Program-made: the position numbers and the translations under genes
Source of the DNA: Dickeya dianthicola NCPPB 453
GTDB taxonomy: Bacteria; Pseudomonadota; Gammaproteobacteria; Enterobacterales; Enterobacteriaceae
DNA: 64,000 nt
Assembly (NCBI RefSeq): GCF_000365305.1
Contig: NZ_CM001841.1
Coordinates: 1,295,653-1,359,652, forward strand
Direction of reading: 5' to 3'
Notes under the pieces: generated by a model
What the model saw: only the letters and a program-made list of their open reading frames with translations
Database searches by the model: none
What the model was told of the DNA's origin: nothing
Shown: positions 10,169 to 19,627 of the stretch, in pieces
How positions within the stretch are numbered: the first letter of the stretch is position 1
Layout: every line of letters begins with the position of its first letter

Positions 10169-10894
10169 ATGGATTTTTTTAGTACCAATAATATTCTGGT
10201 TCACATCCCGTTAGGGGCCAACGGCTATGCTCTGTCCTGGGTCGAGGCGTTGGGGACGCTATCGGGGCTGGTGTGCATTTGGCTGGCCAGCCTGGAAAAA
10301 ACCGAGAATTATCTGTTTGGCCTGGTCAATGTGTCGTTGTTTGCGTTGATCTTCTTTCAGATTCAGTTATACGCCAGTCTGTTGTTGCAGATTTTCTTTC
10401 TCGCCGCCAATGTCTATGGCTGGTATGTCTGGAGCCGCATCACCGACGAGCAGGAGGCGGAATTGCGGGTCCGCTGGCTCGCGCGCCGGCAGGCGTTGTG
10501 GTGGATCGCCGGGTGTGTGATTGTCATTGTGTTGATGTCATGCTACATCGACCCGTTTTTTGCCTTGCTGACCCAGGTTGCGGTGGCGTTGATGCAAGCC
10601 GCTGGTTTGGATGTGGCGATGCCGACATTGCAGCCGGATGCTTTCCCATTCTGGGATTCGGCCATGACGGTATTGTCGGTAGCGGCCATGCTGCTGATGA
10701 CCCGTAAGTATGTGGAGAACTGGTTGCTGTGGGTGGCTGTCGACATTATCAGCGTGGTGATTTTCGCTCATCAGGGCGTCTATGCCATGTCGTTGCAGTA
10801 CATGGTGCTGACGTTGATTTCCCTTAACGGTTCCTGGCTGTGGATCAAAGGCGCTCGGGATAATCACTCGCGGCCGCTGGCGCGAGCGCTATAA
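10169..10894 (+). CDS. pnuC: Nicotinamide riboside transporter PnuC
   Basis: 241 residues with seven predicted membrane helices. The N-terminus MDFFSTNNILVHIPLGANGYALSWVEALGT and the C-terminal LMTRKYVENWLLWVAVDIISVVIFA are near-identical to E. coli PnuC, including the substrate-site Trp/Asn pattern of the SWEET-like fold. It takes up nicotinamide riboside, trapped by the NadR kinase. The gene is transcribed with nadA; the ribosome site AGGAG is at 10158-10162. Confidence 0.96.
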   Translation: MDFFSTNNILVHIPLGANGYALSWVEALGTLSGLVCIWLASLEKTENYLFGLVNVSLFALIFFQIQLYASLLLQIFFLAANVYGWYVWSRITDEQEAELRVRWLARRQALWWIAGCVIVIVLMSCYIDPFFALLTQVAVALMQAAGLDVAMPTLQPDAFPFWDSAMTVLSVAAMLLMTRKYVENWLLWVAVDIISVVIFAHQGVYAMSLQYMVLTLISLNGSWLWIKGARDNHSRPLARAL

Positions 10895-11266
10895 AGAACG
10901 GCGGTTCGCGTTGTCCTGACGGACGGCGTGAACCCATAGGGTCAGTGTGCATAGCTGTGTAGCTGACCACCAGCCTGATATCGGGCATCGCGGTAGTTCT
11001 GTGGTCAGTTTTCTTTTCAGTTGTTCGACATTGATGCGGGTAGTCGTACTCTCCAGCAATTCATGCATGCTCTCTTTCCCCTTTCCTCTTTCATTAGCAG
11101 CGGCACCCGTACCGGCAGGATCGGGTCAATCTATTTACGCCATTTTTTAACCGCTTGACTTATAATAGCCAGCCTGCAATATGAACGACGATGTTTTTAT
11201 TTTTTCGTTTCTTACTCCGGGCAGACAGGGGATGACCGTCTGTTGCCGCGGAGACATGGACCCATT
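10895..11266. other. Intergenic region pnuC-aroG with two RNA hairpins
   Basis: 372 bases without a convincing gene; E. coli has zitB-ybgS here. The first hairpin (10903-10934) starts 8 bases after the pnuC stop and has a 14-bp stem, three of the pairs G-U, with loop TGAC. The second pairs CTGACCAC (10963-10970) with GTGGTCAG (11001-11008) and is followed by TTTTCTTTTC, so it is a likely terminator of nadA-pnuC. The last 150 bases should hold the aroG promoter (TTGACT at 11155, TATAAT at 11161). No clear TyrR box was recognised. A 67-codon ORF at 10947-11150 shows no protein-like features. Confidence 0.6.
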
Positions 11267-12319
11267 ATGAATTACCAGAATGACGATTTGAGAATTAAAG
11301 AAATTAAAGAGTTACTCCCCCCCGTTGCGCTGCTGGAAAAATTTCCAGCCACCGAACGCGCAGCACAGACAGTATTTAATGCCCGCAGCGCCATTCACAA
11401 AATCCTGAAAGGCAATGATGACCGCCTGTTGGTGGTGATTGGGCCGTGTTCCATCCATGATCCTAAAGCGGCTAAAGAGTATGCGGCGCGTTTGCTGAAA
11501 TTACGCGATGAACTGCATGACGATTTGGAAGTGGTGATGCGCGTCTATTTTGAAAAGCCGCGTACCACTGTGGGCTGGAAAGGGTTGATCAACGATCCGC
11601 ACATGGATAACAGCTTTCAGATCAACGATGGCCTGCGCATCGCCCGTCAGTTGCTGCTGAACATCAACGATACCGGTTTGCCGGCGGCGGGTGAGTTTCT
11701 GGATATGATCTCGCCGCAGTACGTGGCGGATTTGATGAGCTGGGGGGCGATTGGCGCTCGTACTACTGAGTCCCAGGTGCATCGTGAACTGGCGTCCGGC
11801 TTGTCCTGCCCGGTTGGTTTTAAGAACGGCACCGACGGCACCATCAAAGTGGCGATTGACGCCGTCAATGCCGCCTGCGCGCCGCACTGCTTCCTGTCGG
11901 TGACCAAGTGGGGCCATTCGGCGATCGTCAACACCAGCGGCAACCACGACTGCCACATTATTCTGCGCGGCGGCAAAGAGCCGAACTACAGCGCGGAACA
12001 TGTGCAGGCGGTGAAAGTCGACCTGGAAAAAGCCGGTCTGCCGACGCAGGTGATGATCGACTTCAGCCACGCCAACAGCTGCAAGCAGTTCAAAAAGCAG
12101 ATGGACGTATGCGAAGACGTGTGCCGTCAGATTAGCGGCGGCGAGCAGGCGATCATGGGCGTCATGGTGGAAAGCAATCTGGTGGAAGGCAATCAGAACC
12201 TGGAGGGCGGCGAACCGCTGGTATACGGCAAGAGCGTCACCGATGCCTGCATCGGCTGGGATGATACCGACAGCCTGCTGCGTCAACTGGCGGCGGCGGT
12301 GCGTCAGCGTCGCGGCTGA
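11267..12319 (+). CDS. aroG: 3-deoxy-7-phosphoheptulonate synthase, Phe-sensitive type
   Basis: 350 residues from ATG 11267, the exact AroG length; upstream in-frame codons are not conserved. It catalyses the first step of aromatic amino acid synthesis (PEP + erythrose-4-phosphate to DAHP). Conserved motifs: VVIGPCSIHDP, RVYFEKPRTTVGWKGLINDP, GAIGARTTESQ, FKNGTDGTIKVA and MIDFSHANS (metal/PEP ligands). Overall identity with E. coli AroG is very high, supporting the Phe-inhibited isozyme over AroF or AroH. It is monocistronic, with a strong terminator after it. Confidence 0.97.
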   Translation: MNYQNDDLRIKEIKELLPPVALLEKFPATERAAQTVFNARSAIHKILKGNDDRLLVVIGPCSIHDPKAAKEYAARLLKLRDELHDDLEVVMRVYFEKPRTTVGWKGLINDPHMDNSFQINDGLRIARQLLLNINDTGLPAAGEFLDMISPQYVADLMSWGAIGARTTESQVHRELASGLSCPVGFKNGTDGTIKVAIDAVNAACAPHCFLSVTKWGHSAIVNTSGNHDCHIILRGGKEPNYSAEHVQAVKVDLEKAGLPTQVMIDFSHANSCKQFKKQMDVCEDVCRQISGGEQAIMGVMVESNLVEGNQNLEGGEPLVYGKSVTDACIGWDDTDSLLRQLAAAVRQRRG

Positions 12320-12340
12320 CAGCCCTTGTTGCACTCATAA

Positions 12341-12372
12341 AAAAACCCGGTCTGGACCGGGTTTTTTCTTTT
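12341..12372 (+). terminator. Rho-independent terminator of aroG
   Basis: AAAAA, then stem AACCCGGTC (12344-12352) / GACCGGGTT (12355-12363), then TTTTTCTTTT. The A-run on the other side could also let it serve gpmA, which reads toward it. Confidence 0.9.
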
Positions 12373-12381
12373 CATACCAGA

Positions 12382-12508
12382 TATACTCATCATACTTCAA
12401 GCTGCAGGTGTGTTGGCTGCGCTCGTTCACCCGAATCACTTACCTGAGTAAGCTCATCGGGATTCACTCACTTGCCGCCTTCCTGCAACTCGAATTATTT
12501 TGGGTATA
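12382..12508 (-). repeat. Full-length ERIC element
   Basis: 127 bp. Read on the minus strand it begins TATACCCAAAATAATTCGAG and ends near CTTGAAGTATGATGAGTATA. The middle matches both classical ERIC primer regions (GTGAATCCC..GAGCTTAC and GTAAGTGA..GGGTGAACG). It lies in the convergent aroG-gpmA gap, 11 bases from the gpmA stop. Confidence 0.93.
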
Positions 12509-12519
12509 CATTAAACGAA

Positions 12520-13272
12520 TTACTTCGCTTTGCCCTGGTTGGCCACCGCCGCTGCCTTGGCAGCGATCTCGTCGGCGTTGCCCAGATAGTAGCGTTTGAG
12601 AGGTTTGAAGTTTTCGTCGAATTCGTAGACCAGCGGTACCGCCGTCGGGATATTCAACTCCAGAATTTCTTCTTCGCCCATGTTATCCAGGTATTTCACC
12701 AGCGCACGCAGCGAGTTGCCGTGAGCGGCGATGATGACGCGCTCGCCTTTTTTCAGGCGCGGCAGAATGCTGTCGTTCCAGTACGGCACCACGCGTTCGA
12801 TGGTCAGCGCCAGACTTTCGGTCAGCGGCAGCTCTTTGTCGCTCAGCGATGCATAACGCGGGTCGTGGCCCGGGAAACGCTCGTCGTCACGGGTCAGTTC
12901 CGGCGGGGTGACCGCGAAGCCGCGACGCCACAGCTTCACCTGATCGTCACCGTATTTTTCGGCGGTTTCCGCTTTGTTCAGACCCTGCAGCGCACCGTAG
13001 TGACGCTCGTTCAGTTTCCAGCATTTTTCCACCGGCAGCCAGGCCTGATCCAGCTCGTCCAGCACGTTCCACAGGGTGTGAATGGCACGTTTCAGCACTG
13101 AGGTGTAGGCAAAATCAAAGCTGAAACCTTCTTCTTTCAGCAGTTTTCCTGCCTGTTTGGCTTCGTTGACGCCTTTTTCGGACAGATCAACGTCCATCCA
13201 GCCGGTGAAGCGGTTTTCGTTGTTCCACTGGCTCTCACCATGTCGCACCAGTACCAGCTTAGTTACAGCCAT
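12520..13272 (-). CDS. gpmA: 2,3-bisphosphoglycerate-dependent phosphoglycerate mutase
   Basis: 250 residues, the exact GpmA length. The phosphohistidine motif is [10 protein letters not shown] (His11). Other conserved segments are [29 protein letters not shown] and [16 protein letters not shown] (second catalytic His). It interconverts 3- and 2-phosphoglycerate in glycolysis. The start has AAGGAG at 13280-13285 on the minus strand. Same position as in E. coli, between aroG and the gal operon. Confidence 0.98.
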   Translation of the reverse strand: MAVTKLVLVRHGESQWNNENRFTGWMDVDLSEKGVNEAKQAGKLLKEEGFSFDFAYTSVLKRAIHTLWNVLDELDQAWLPVEKCWKLNERHYGALQGLNKAETAEKYGDDQVKLWRRGFAVTPPELTRDDERFPGHDPRYASLSDKELPLTESLALTIERVVPYWNDSILPRLKKGERVIIAAHGNSLRALVKYLDNMGEEEILELNIPTAVPLVYEFDENFKPLKRYYLGNADEIAAKAAAVANQGKAK

Positions 13273-13415
13273 AGCTTAACTCCTTCATATACTAAGATTT
13301 CTATGATAACTGCTCTCATTATAGGGCCGGAGAGCGGTTATCGGCAATCGCTAGTCGTCTGGCCGCCTGATTTATATGCCGCCATAATGGCGATAAAATA
13401 GGCGGCTTTATCGTT

Positions 13416-14831
13416 TCAGCTTGTCTGTTTCTCCACCGTATTGCAATGGAGCAACAAAAACAGCGCCGGGATCACCAGCATCGACAGCAGCGGCGCGCTG
13501 ACCATGCCGCCAACCATTGGCGCGGCGATACGTTGCATGATTTCCGAACCGGTGCCGCCGCCCCACATGATAGGCAACAGCCCGGCCATGATGATGACGA
13601 CGGTCATCATTTTCGGACGCACGCGCAGCACCGCGCCTTCGCGGATGGCGGCCGTCAACTGATCGTCGGTCAGCGGTTGTCCCGGCTGACGGTGTTTTTC
13701 CACCGCGTGGTTCAGGTACAGCAGCATGATCACGCCAAACTCCGCCGCTACGCCGGCCAGCGCGATGAATCCCACCGCCCCGGCGACAGATAAATTATAG
13801 CCGAGCAGATACAACAGCCAGACGCCGCCTATCAGCGCAAACGGTAGTGTACCCATAATCAGCAGCGCGTCTTTGATCTGGCCGAAAGTCACGTACAGCA
13901 GGATGAAAATAATCAGCAGGGTGAAGGGCACCACCAGCTTCATGGTTTCCGTGGCCCGCTCCAGATACTCGAACTGACCGGACCAACTGACCGAGATACC
14001 CTGCGGCAGCGTGACTTGTTGCGCTACCTGGCGCTGCATCTCCTCTACGGCGGATTTCAGGTCGCGCCCGTGCAGGTCAACATAAATCCAGTCGGACAGG
14101 CGGCCGTTTTCGCTTTTCAGCATCGGCGGCCCTCCAGCGTTTCGCCGATATTTTCCCCGCCACCAGCTCGATGTCATGCAGATTGTCGCCGTTCACCTTG
14201 ATGCCGACTGGGCTTTTGATGCCGGTCGCCAGCATATCGAGCCGGTTGCGGATCGGCGGCACCCACACGTTGGCGATGCCGGGAAGGCTGACGGTTTGAT
14301 CCAGCTCGGCGATCAGCTTGTCCATCGTCATGCCCGGCCGCCACTGTTCCCGCGGTTTCAGGCAGATGGTGGTTTCCTGCATGGTCAGCGCCGCCGGCCT
14401 TGCCGAACACGCTGTCCACTTCCGGCACGGTTTTGATCAGCCGGTCGGTCTGTTGCAACAGCCGGGCGGCCTCGCGCGGCGAAATGCCGGGCCGGGTGGA
14501 CGGCATTATACAGCAGGTCGCCTTCGTCCAGCGGCGGCATGAATTCACTGCCGAGACGGGCAAGCGGGAACAGCGTCAGCGCCAGCGTAACGTCGCTGGC
14601 GTTCCACTGTTTGACAGTGCCGGTGGTGCGGTAAACCGTGGCGGCATTGGCGGTCATGGATGACATGTCGAGATTCATCCCGCTCTGCATCGAATGGGAC
14701 ATGTTGCTCATATGGGACATGTTGCCCATATTGCCGGTCATGGTATGGGTCTGGTGCCGTTCAGCCAGCAGTGGGGCGGAAAATAGTGTAGAACACAGCA
14801 GGGTGGCGATAGCCACAGGAAGTACACTCAT
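13416..14831 (-). pseudogene. Decayed cusF-cusA fusion remnant (copper/silver RND efflux)
   Basis: Reading leftward from 14831: a signal peptide (MSVLPVAIATLLCSTLFSAP), a Met/His-rich stretch and the start of a CusF-like domain (YRTTGTVKQWNASDVTLAL). At about 14580 it joins in frame to mid-CusA sequence ([15 protein letters not shown]). CusA then continues in two other frames ([17 protein letters not shown] at about 14470; [19 protein letters not shown] to about 14130), showing frameshifts near 14505 and 14390. A deletion near 14130 skips to the last 235 residues of CusA ([16 protein letters not shown] to the end, 13416). The rest of cusA and any cusB are absent, so efflux activity is not expected. 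The just-upstream frame ends RWFTPPVAGPPAE and overlaps the cusF start, perhaps the tail of another lost gene. Confidence 0.88.
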
Positions 14832-14967
14832 TCAGCGGGCGGGCCGGCGACTGGCGGCGTAAACCAGCGGTTACTGTCGGCGGTGACGGGTTCCGGCTTG
14901 CGCGGGCAGCCGTTCGCTGCTGACTGGCAGCGCCAGTAGTGAAGCAGGAATTTGCACAGATTTGTAA

Positions 14968-14994
14968 AGAGCCAGCCCCAGCCGTGCCGGCTCT
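14968..14994 (-). terminator. Candidate terminator of the gal operon
   Basis: On the minus strand AGAGCCGGC (14994-14986) pairs with GCTGGCTCT (14976-14968), one G-U pair, and is followed by TTTACAAA. It is 10 bases past the galM stop. Confidence 0.5.
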
Positions 14995-15004
14995 CTGGTA
15001 TGCA

Positions 15005-16087
15005 TCAATCGCTCGGGTTTTCAGCCGGACTGACAATAAACGCATAGCGGGTGAGTGAACGGTAGCGCTTGCCGGGTTTTAACCAGCAGTCGGGTTGCGG
15101 CCAGTCCGGGTGATTGGGGCTGTCCGGCAGGAATTCGCTTTCCAGCGCCAGTCCGGCGTGGTTGGCATAAGGCGTGCCGTCGCGTGACGGCGTGTCGGCC
15201 AGAAAGTTGCCGCTGTAGAGTTGCAACGCCGGCGCGCTGGTGTACACCCGCATCTGCACCTTGCCGTCTGCCGACCACAGGTTGGCGGCCGGGCTTTCGC
15301 AGGAGCCGCCGGTGCGGTGCAGCAAAAAGGCGTGGTCATAACCGCGCACGGCCTGCTGGTCGGCGTCGGCCAGAAAATCCTGCATCAAGGTCTTGGGCTG
15401 ACGAAAGTCGAAGCTGCTGTCCGCCACGTCCCACAACGCGTCGCCGGGGATACCGTCCTGATTTACCGGCAGATAGTAATCCGCCATCAGTTGCAGTCGA
15501 TGATGCCGCGCGTCGGTCGGCTCGCCGTCGAGGTTGAAATAGGCATGGTTGGTCAGGCACACCGGACAGGGTTGGTCCACTTCCGCCTGATATTCGATGT
15601 CCAGCGCGTTCTGGTCGGTCAGTTGGTAACTGACCTGTGCGGTCAGCGTGCCGGGAAAGCCCTGATCGCCGTGCGGCGAATGCAACTGGTAGGTTATCTG
15701 ATCATCGCTCTGTTTCAGAATCTGCCAACGGCGAGCATGAAAACCGTCCGGTCCGCCATGTAACTGGTGCGGTCCTTGGTTAGCCTTCAAGGGGATGACC
15801 GCATCGCCCTGACGCAGGGCGGCGTTGGCGATGCGATTGGCGTAGCGCCCCACCGACGCGCCCAGATAGGCGGCCTGATGCGGGTACTGTTCCGGCGCGC
15901 AGCCCAGCAGCACTTCTCGCGTGGCGCCGCCGGGCAGCGGCAACAGGCAGGAGAGCCAGGTGGCTCCCCAATCCATCAACGTTACCCGCGTACCGTGACG
16001 ATTTTGCAGTACGGTCAGCTGAAACGGCTGACCATCCGGAGCGAGCGCCGTTTGCGGCGCGCGCGGTTCAACAGGGTCATTCGACAT
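15005..16087 (-). CDS. galM: Aldose 1-epimerase (galactose mutarotase)
   Basis: 360 residues, slightly longer than E. coli GalM. Family motifs: [50 protein letters not shown] (catalytic His) and [14 protein letters not shown] (catalytic Glu). It converts beta- to alpha-D-galactose for GalK. The start lies inside the end of galK (11-base overlap), so the pair is co-translated. Last gene of galETKM. Confidence 0.96.
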   Translation of the reverse strand: MSNDPVEPRAPQTALAPDGQPFQLTVLQNRHGTRVTLMDWGATWLSCLLPLPGGATREVLLGCAPEQYPHQAAYLGASVGRYANRIANAALRQGDAVIPLKANQGPHQLHGGPDGFHARRWQILKQSDDQITYQLHSPHGDQGFPGTLTAQVSYQLTDQNALDIEYQAEVDQPCPVCLTNHAYFNLDGEPTDARHHRLQLMADYYLPVNQDGIPGDALWDVADSSFDFRQPKTLMQDFLADADQQAVRGYDHAFLLHRTGGSCESPAANLWSADGKVQMRVYTSAPALQLYSGNFLADTPSRDGTPYANHAGLALESEFLPDSPNHPDWPQPDCWLKPGKRYRSLTRYAFIVSPAENPSD

Positions 16088-17228
16088 AACCGGCTCCTTG
16101 CGAAGCCTGACAGACGTAACAGGTGGGTTGCAATCCGGTTTTTGCCGGATAGTCCCGCATCACGGCATTTTGCACCGCCGTCACGTGCTGTTGTGGGATC
16201 AACGCCACGATACAGCCACCAAATCCACCGCCGGTCATACGCACGCCGCCTGCGTCGCCGATCACCGTTTTGACGATATCCACCAGTGCATCGATAGGCG
16301 GCACGGTGATTTCGAAATCATCCCGCATCGACGCATGGGAAGCAGCCATCAGTTCGCCCATCTGGCGCAAGTCGCCGCGCGTCAGCGCGTCGGCCGCCGC
16401 CAGGGTGCGGGCGTTTTCGGTAATGATATGGCGGGCGCGACGAGCCACCACCTCATCCAACCCGGCCACGCGGGCGGCGAAATCCGCCTCGCTGACGTCA
16501 CGCAGCGCCTTGACCTGAAAATGACGCGCCGCCGCTTCGCACTGCTGGCGGCGGGTATTGTATTCGCTGTCTACCAGACCGCGTTTGACGTTGGAATTGA
16601 TGATCATCACCGCCACGTTGTCCGGCATGGACACCGCGCGCGTTTCCAGCGAACGGCAGTCGATCAGCAACGCATGGCCGCGTTTGCCCTGAGCCGAAAT
16701 CATCTGGTCCATGATGCCGCAATTACAGCCGACGAACTGGTTTTCCGCTTCCTGACCGTTGAGCGCCAGCGCCACATTGTCCAGCGGTAGCTGGTACAGC
16801 GCCTGAATCGCCTTGCCGACCGCCACTTCCAGCGATGCCGACGAACTCAGGCCCGCGCCCTGCGGCACGTCGCCGCTGATCACCAGATCCGCGCCGCTAA
16901 AGGCATCGCTACGGTTTTTCAGATGCTTGATGACGCCGCGTACATAATTCGCCCATTGCCACTGCGGGTGATGTTCGATCGGCGCATCCAGCGAAAACTG
17001 ATCCTGCTGGCTGTCGTAGTCCACCGCAATGACGCGGATTTGCCGGTCATCGCGCGGTGCGGCGCTGATGGTGGTCGAATAGTTGATGGCGCACGGCAGC
17101 ACAAAGCCATCGTTGTAGTCGGTGTGTTCCCCTATCAGGTTGACCCGGCCCGGCGCCTGCACGGTAAGGGCTGCCGGGTAACCGAACTGCTGCTGGAAAA
17201 CCGCCTGAGTGCGTGCTGATAAGGTCAT
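16077..17228 (-). CDS. galK: Galactokinase
   Basis: 383 residues, GHMP kinase family. The substrate motif is [22 protein letters not shown], the ATP motif [15 protein letters not shown], and the third motif [13 protein letters not shown]. It phosphorylates alpha-D-galactose at C1. The start overlaps the galT stop by 4 bases (ATGA, 17225-17228), indicating coupling. Confidence 0.98.
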   Translation of the reverse strand: MTLSARTQAVFQQQFGYPAALTVQAPGRVNLIGEHTDYNDGFVLPCAINYSTTISAAPRDDRQIRVIAVDYDSQQDQFSLDAPIEHHPQWQWANYVRGVIKHLKNRSDAFSGADLVISGDVPQGAGLSSSASLEVAVGKAIQALYQLPLDNVALALNGQEAENQFVGCNCGIMDQMISAQGKRGHALLIDCRSLETRAVSMPDNVAVMIINSNVKRGLVDSEYNTRRQQCEAAARHFQVKALRDVSEADFAARVAGLDEVVARRARHIITENARTLAAADALTRGDLRQMGELMAASHASMRDDFEITVPPIDALVDIVKTVIGDAGGVRMTGGGFGGCIVALIPQQHVTAVQNAVMRDYPAKTGLQPTCYVCQASQGAGYVE

Positions 17229-18277
17229 GCCTGAACTCCTGAATCACGGTAATGAATATCGCTGACCGCCCGCAGCCGTTCTGCGGCTTGTTCGGCGGTC
17301 AAATCGCGCTGGGTTTCCGCCAGCATTTCGTAGCCCACCATGAATTTGCGCACTGTAGCGGAACGCAGCAGCGGCGGATAAAAGTGAGCGTGCAACTGCC
17401 AGTGTGGGTGGTCGCCGTCGGTAAACGGCGCGCCGTGCCAGCCCATAGAGTAGGGGAATGAAGTCTGGAACAGGTTGTCGTAACGGCTGGTGAGCTTTTT
17501 CAGTGCCAGCGCCAGGTCCTGACGCTGTTGCGTGGTGATGTCCGGCAGGCGCAGAACGTGGGCTTTGGGCAGCAGCAGCGTTTCGAACGGCCAGGCCGCC
17601 CAGTAGGGCACCACCGCCAGCCAGTGCTCGGTTTCTACCACATGGCGCGCGCCGTCCTGCAATTCGCGTTGCAGGTAATCCACCAGCAACGGCGAGCCGT
17701 ACTGCTGGAAATAGTCGCGTTGCTGGCGGTCTTCCCGTTCCGCTTCGTTGGGCAGGAAGTCGTTGGCCCAGATCTGGCCGTGCGGGTGCGGGTTGGAGCA
17801 GCCCATCGCCGCGCCCTTGTTTTCAAACACCTGCACCCACGGGTAGGTTTGCCCCAGTTCGGCGCTCTGTTGCTGCCAGGTGGCAACCACTTGTTCCAAC
17901 GCGCCGAGCGGCAGCTCCGGCAGGGTTTTGCTGTGATCCGGCGAAAAGCAGATCACCCGGCTGGTGCCGCGCGCGCTCTGGCAACGCATCAGTGGGTCGC
18001 TGTTTTCCGGTGCTGCCGGGGTGTCGGTCATCAGCGCGGCGAAATCGTTGGTAAAGACAAAGGTGTCCTGATAGTCGGGGTTGGTATCGCCGGTCGCCCG
18101 CGTGTTGCCGGGGCAGAGAAAACAGCTGGGATCGTGCGATGCCAGCGGGTCGGACGATACGCTTTCCTGCTGCCCCTGCCACGGGCGCTTGGCGCGGTGC
18201 GGCGATACCAACACCCACTGACCGGTCAGCGGGTTGTAGCGACGGTGCGGATGTTCAACGGGGTCAAAATACGCCAT
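17225..18277 (-). CDS. galT: Galactose-1-phosphate uridylyltransferase
   Basis: 350 residues from ATG 18277, giving the conserved [21 protein letters not shown]; upstream in-frame codons to 18313 are not conserved. The metal-site Cys pair is in [13 protein letters not shown] and the active-site HPH in [13 protein letters not shown] (nucleotidylated His). It exchanges UMP between UDP-glucose and galactose-1-phosphate. It lies between galE (78 bases) and galK (overlap). Confidence 0.98.
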   Translation of the reverse strand: MAYFDPVEHPHRRYNPLTGQWVLVSPHRAKRPWQGQQESVSSDPLASHDPSCFLCPGNTRATGDTNPDYQDTFVFTNDFAALMTDTPAAPENSDPLMRCQSARGTSRVICFSPDHSKTLPELPLGALEQVVATWQQQSAELGQTYPWVQVFENKGAAMGCSNPHPHGQIWANDFLPNEAEREDRQQRDYFQQYGSPLLVDYLQRELQDGARHVVETEHWLAVVPYWAAWPFETLLLPKAHVLRLPDITTQQRQDLALALKKLTSRYDNLFQTSFPYSMGWHGAPFTDGDHPHWQLHAHFYPPLLRSATVRKFMVGYEMLAETQRDLTAEQAAERLRAVSDIHYRDSGVQA

Positions 18278-18355
18278 AAGATACCTTATTCTGTTATCGG
18301 GAAACGGCGTCATCGGGAAAGCGATGCGTCCTGAAAAAACGGTTATTGGGGTCGG

Positions 18356-19372
18356 TCAGTCGGAAAAGCCATTCGGATGGCGAGACTGCCAGCGCCAGGT
18401 ATCGGCGGCCATTTCATCCAGCGTCCGGCTGACGCGCCAGTTAAAGTCACGGGCCGCTTTTTCCGCATCAGCCCAGTAAGCGGGCAGGTCGCCGTCGCGG
18501 CGGGGCGCGAAATGGTACGGCAGCGGCTTGCCGCAGGCGCGGCTGAAGGCTTCCACCACCTGAAGTACGCTATAACCCACGCCGGCGCCGAGGTTATAGG
18601 TGTGTACGCCGGGCTTGCCGTGCAGGGTATTCATGGCGGCGACATGACCATCGGCCAAATCCACCACGTGGATATAGTCCCGCACGCCGGTGCCGTCGAT
18701 GGTCGGATAATCGTTGCCGAAAATCGCCAGCGAGTCGCGGCGGCCCACCGCCACCTGGGCGATGTACGGCATCAGGTTATTGGGCACGCCCTGCGGGTCT
18801 TCGCCCATTTCGCCCGACGGATGCGCGCCCACCGGGTTGAAGTAGCGCAGCAGCACCACGCTCCAGTCCGGCTCCGCGCGCTGCAAATCCTGCAGGATCT
18901 GCTCTACCATCAGCTTGCTGTGGCCGTAGGGGCTGGCGGGGGTGCCGGTGGGGAAGCTTTCCTGATACGGGATCTGCGGCTGGTCGCCATACACGGTGGC
19001 GGAGGAGCTGAAAATCAGCGTTTTGACGCCGGCGTGCTTCATGGCTTCCACCAGCGTCAGCGTACCGTACACGTTGTTGTCGTAGTAGCTGATGGGTTCG
19101 CGTACCGATTCGCCCACCGCTTTAAGACCGGCGAAGTGGATCACCGCGCCGATGTCATGCTGGGCAAAAATAGTCTGCAACAGGCCGCTGTCGCGGATAT
19201 CGCCCTGATAGAACACCGGCGTCTGTCCGCTGACGTGGGCAATGGCCTTTGTCACGCTGGATTTGCTGTTGCACAGGCTGTCGAGAATAACCGGCTGATG
19301 ACCGGCGGCGATCAGTTGCACACAGGTATGGCTGCCTATGTAACCGTTACCACCTGTAACCAATACTTTCAT
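18356..19372 (-). CDS. galE: UDP-glucose 4-epimerase
   Basis: 338 residues from ATG 19372 (family length; GAGG at good spacing); the longer in-frame extension to 19438 is rejected. It is a short-chain dehydrogenase-type epimerase with NAD motif GGNGYIGSH, catalytic Ser/Tyr region SSSATVYGDQ and YGHSKLMVEQ, and substrate motif RYFNPVGAHPSG. It supplies UDP-galactose both for galactose catabolism and for polysaccharide synthesis, including the locus at 41-62 kb. First gene of galETKM. Confidence 0.98.
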   Translation of the reverse strand: MKVLVTGGNGYIGSHTCVQLIAAGHQPVILDSLCNSKSSVTKAIAHVSGQTPVFYQGDIRDSGLLQTIFAQHDIGAVIHFAGLKAVGESVREPISYYDNNVYGTLTLVEAMKHAGVKTLIFSSSATVYGDQPQIPYQESFPTGTPASPYGHSKLMVEQILQDLQRAEPDWSVVLLRYFNPVGAHPSGEMGEDPQGVPNNLMPYIAQVAVGRRDSLAIFGNDYPTIDGTGVRDYIHVVDLADGHVAAMNTLHGKPGVHTYNLGAGVGYSVLQVVEAFSRACGKPLPYHFAPRRDGDLPAYWADAEKAARDFNWRVSRTLDEMAADTWRWQSRHPNGFSD

Positions 19373-19549
19373 GATGACCTCTGTTGCAGAAAACTGGTTG
19401 GAAAAATAGCATGGCCATAGCAGGAAAAAGGTGATCAACGCCGTAAATAGCGATAATTAAGGCTATCGGCTCACTTTTTACCCCTTCCCTGATTGGGTGA
19501 ACGACCAGCATAGCGCGATGTGGCGTCGGGTGAAATACGTGCATTCGTT

Positions 19550-19565
19550 GTGGTAGCGTTATCAC
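19550..19565 (-). promoter_or_regulatory. GalR/GalS-type operator
   Basis: GTGGTAGCGTTATCAC is a near-palindrome closely matching gal operators (consensus GTGKAANCGNTTHCAC). It lies 178 bases upstream of galE, on the promoter side of the operon. No convincing second, internal operator was found. Confidence 0.75.
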
Positions 19566-19627
19566 TAAAACGATCGCAACGCGTGTGAGGCGACAGTTTC
19601 GCCTGAAGCGAAACCGTCTGTGAAAGA

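Noticed and set aside
10947-11150. 67-codon ORF upstream of aroG
   Set aside because: Covers the second hairpin and T-rich terminator, with no plausible ribosome site.
12243-12599. ORFs running through the aroG terminator and the ERIC element
   Set aside because: They are translations of non-coding repeat and of the gpmA complement.
14761-15045. 94-codon minus-strand ORF between the cus remnant and galM
   Set aside because: It overlaps the remnant out of frame and covers the gal terminator; only the short RWFTPPVAGPPAE frame nearby looks like a lost gene end.
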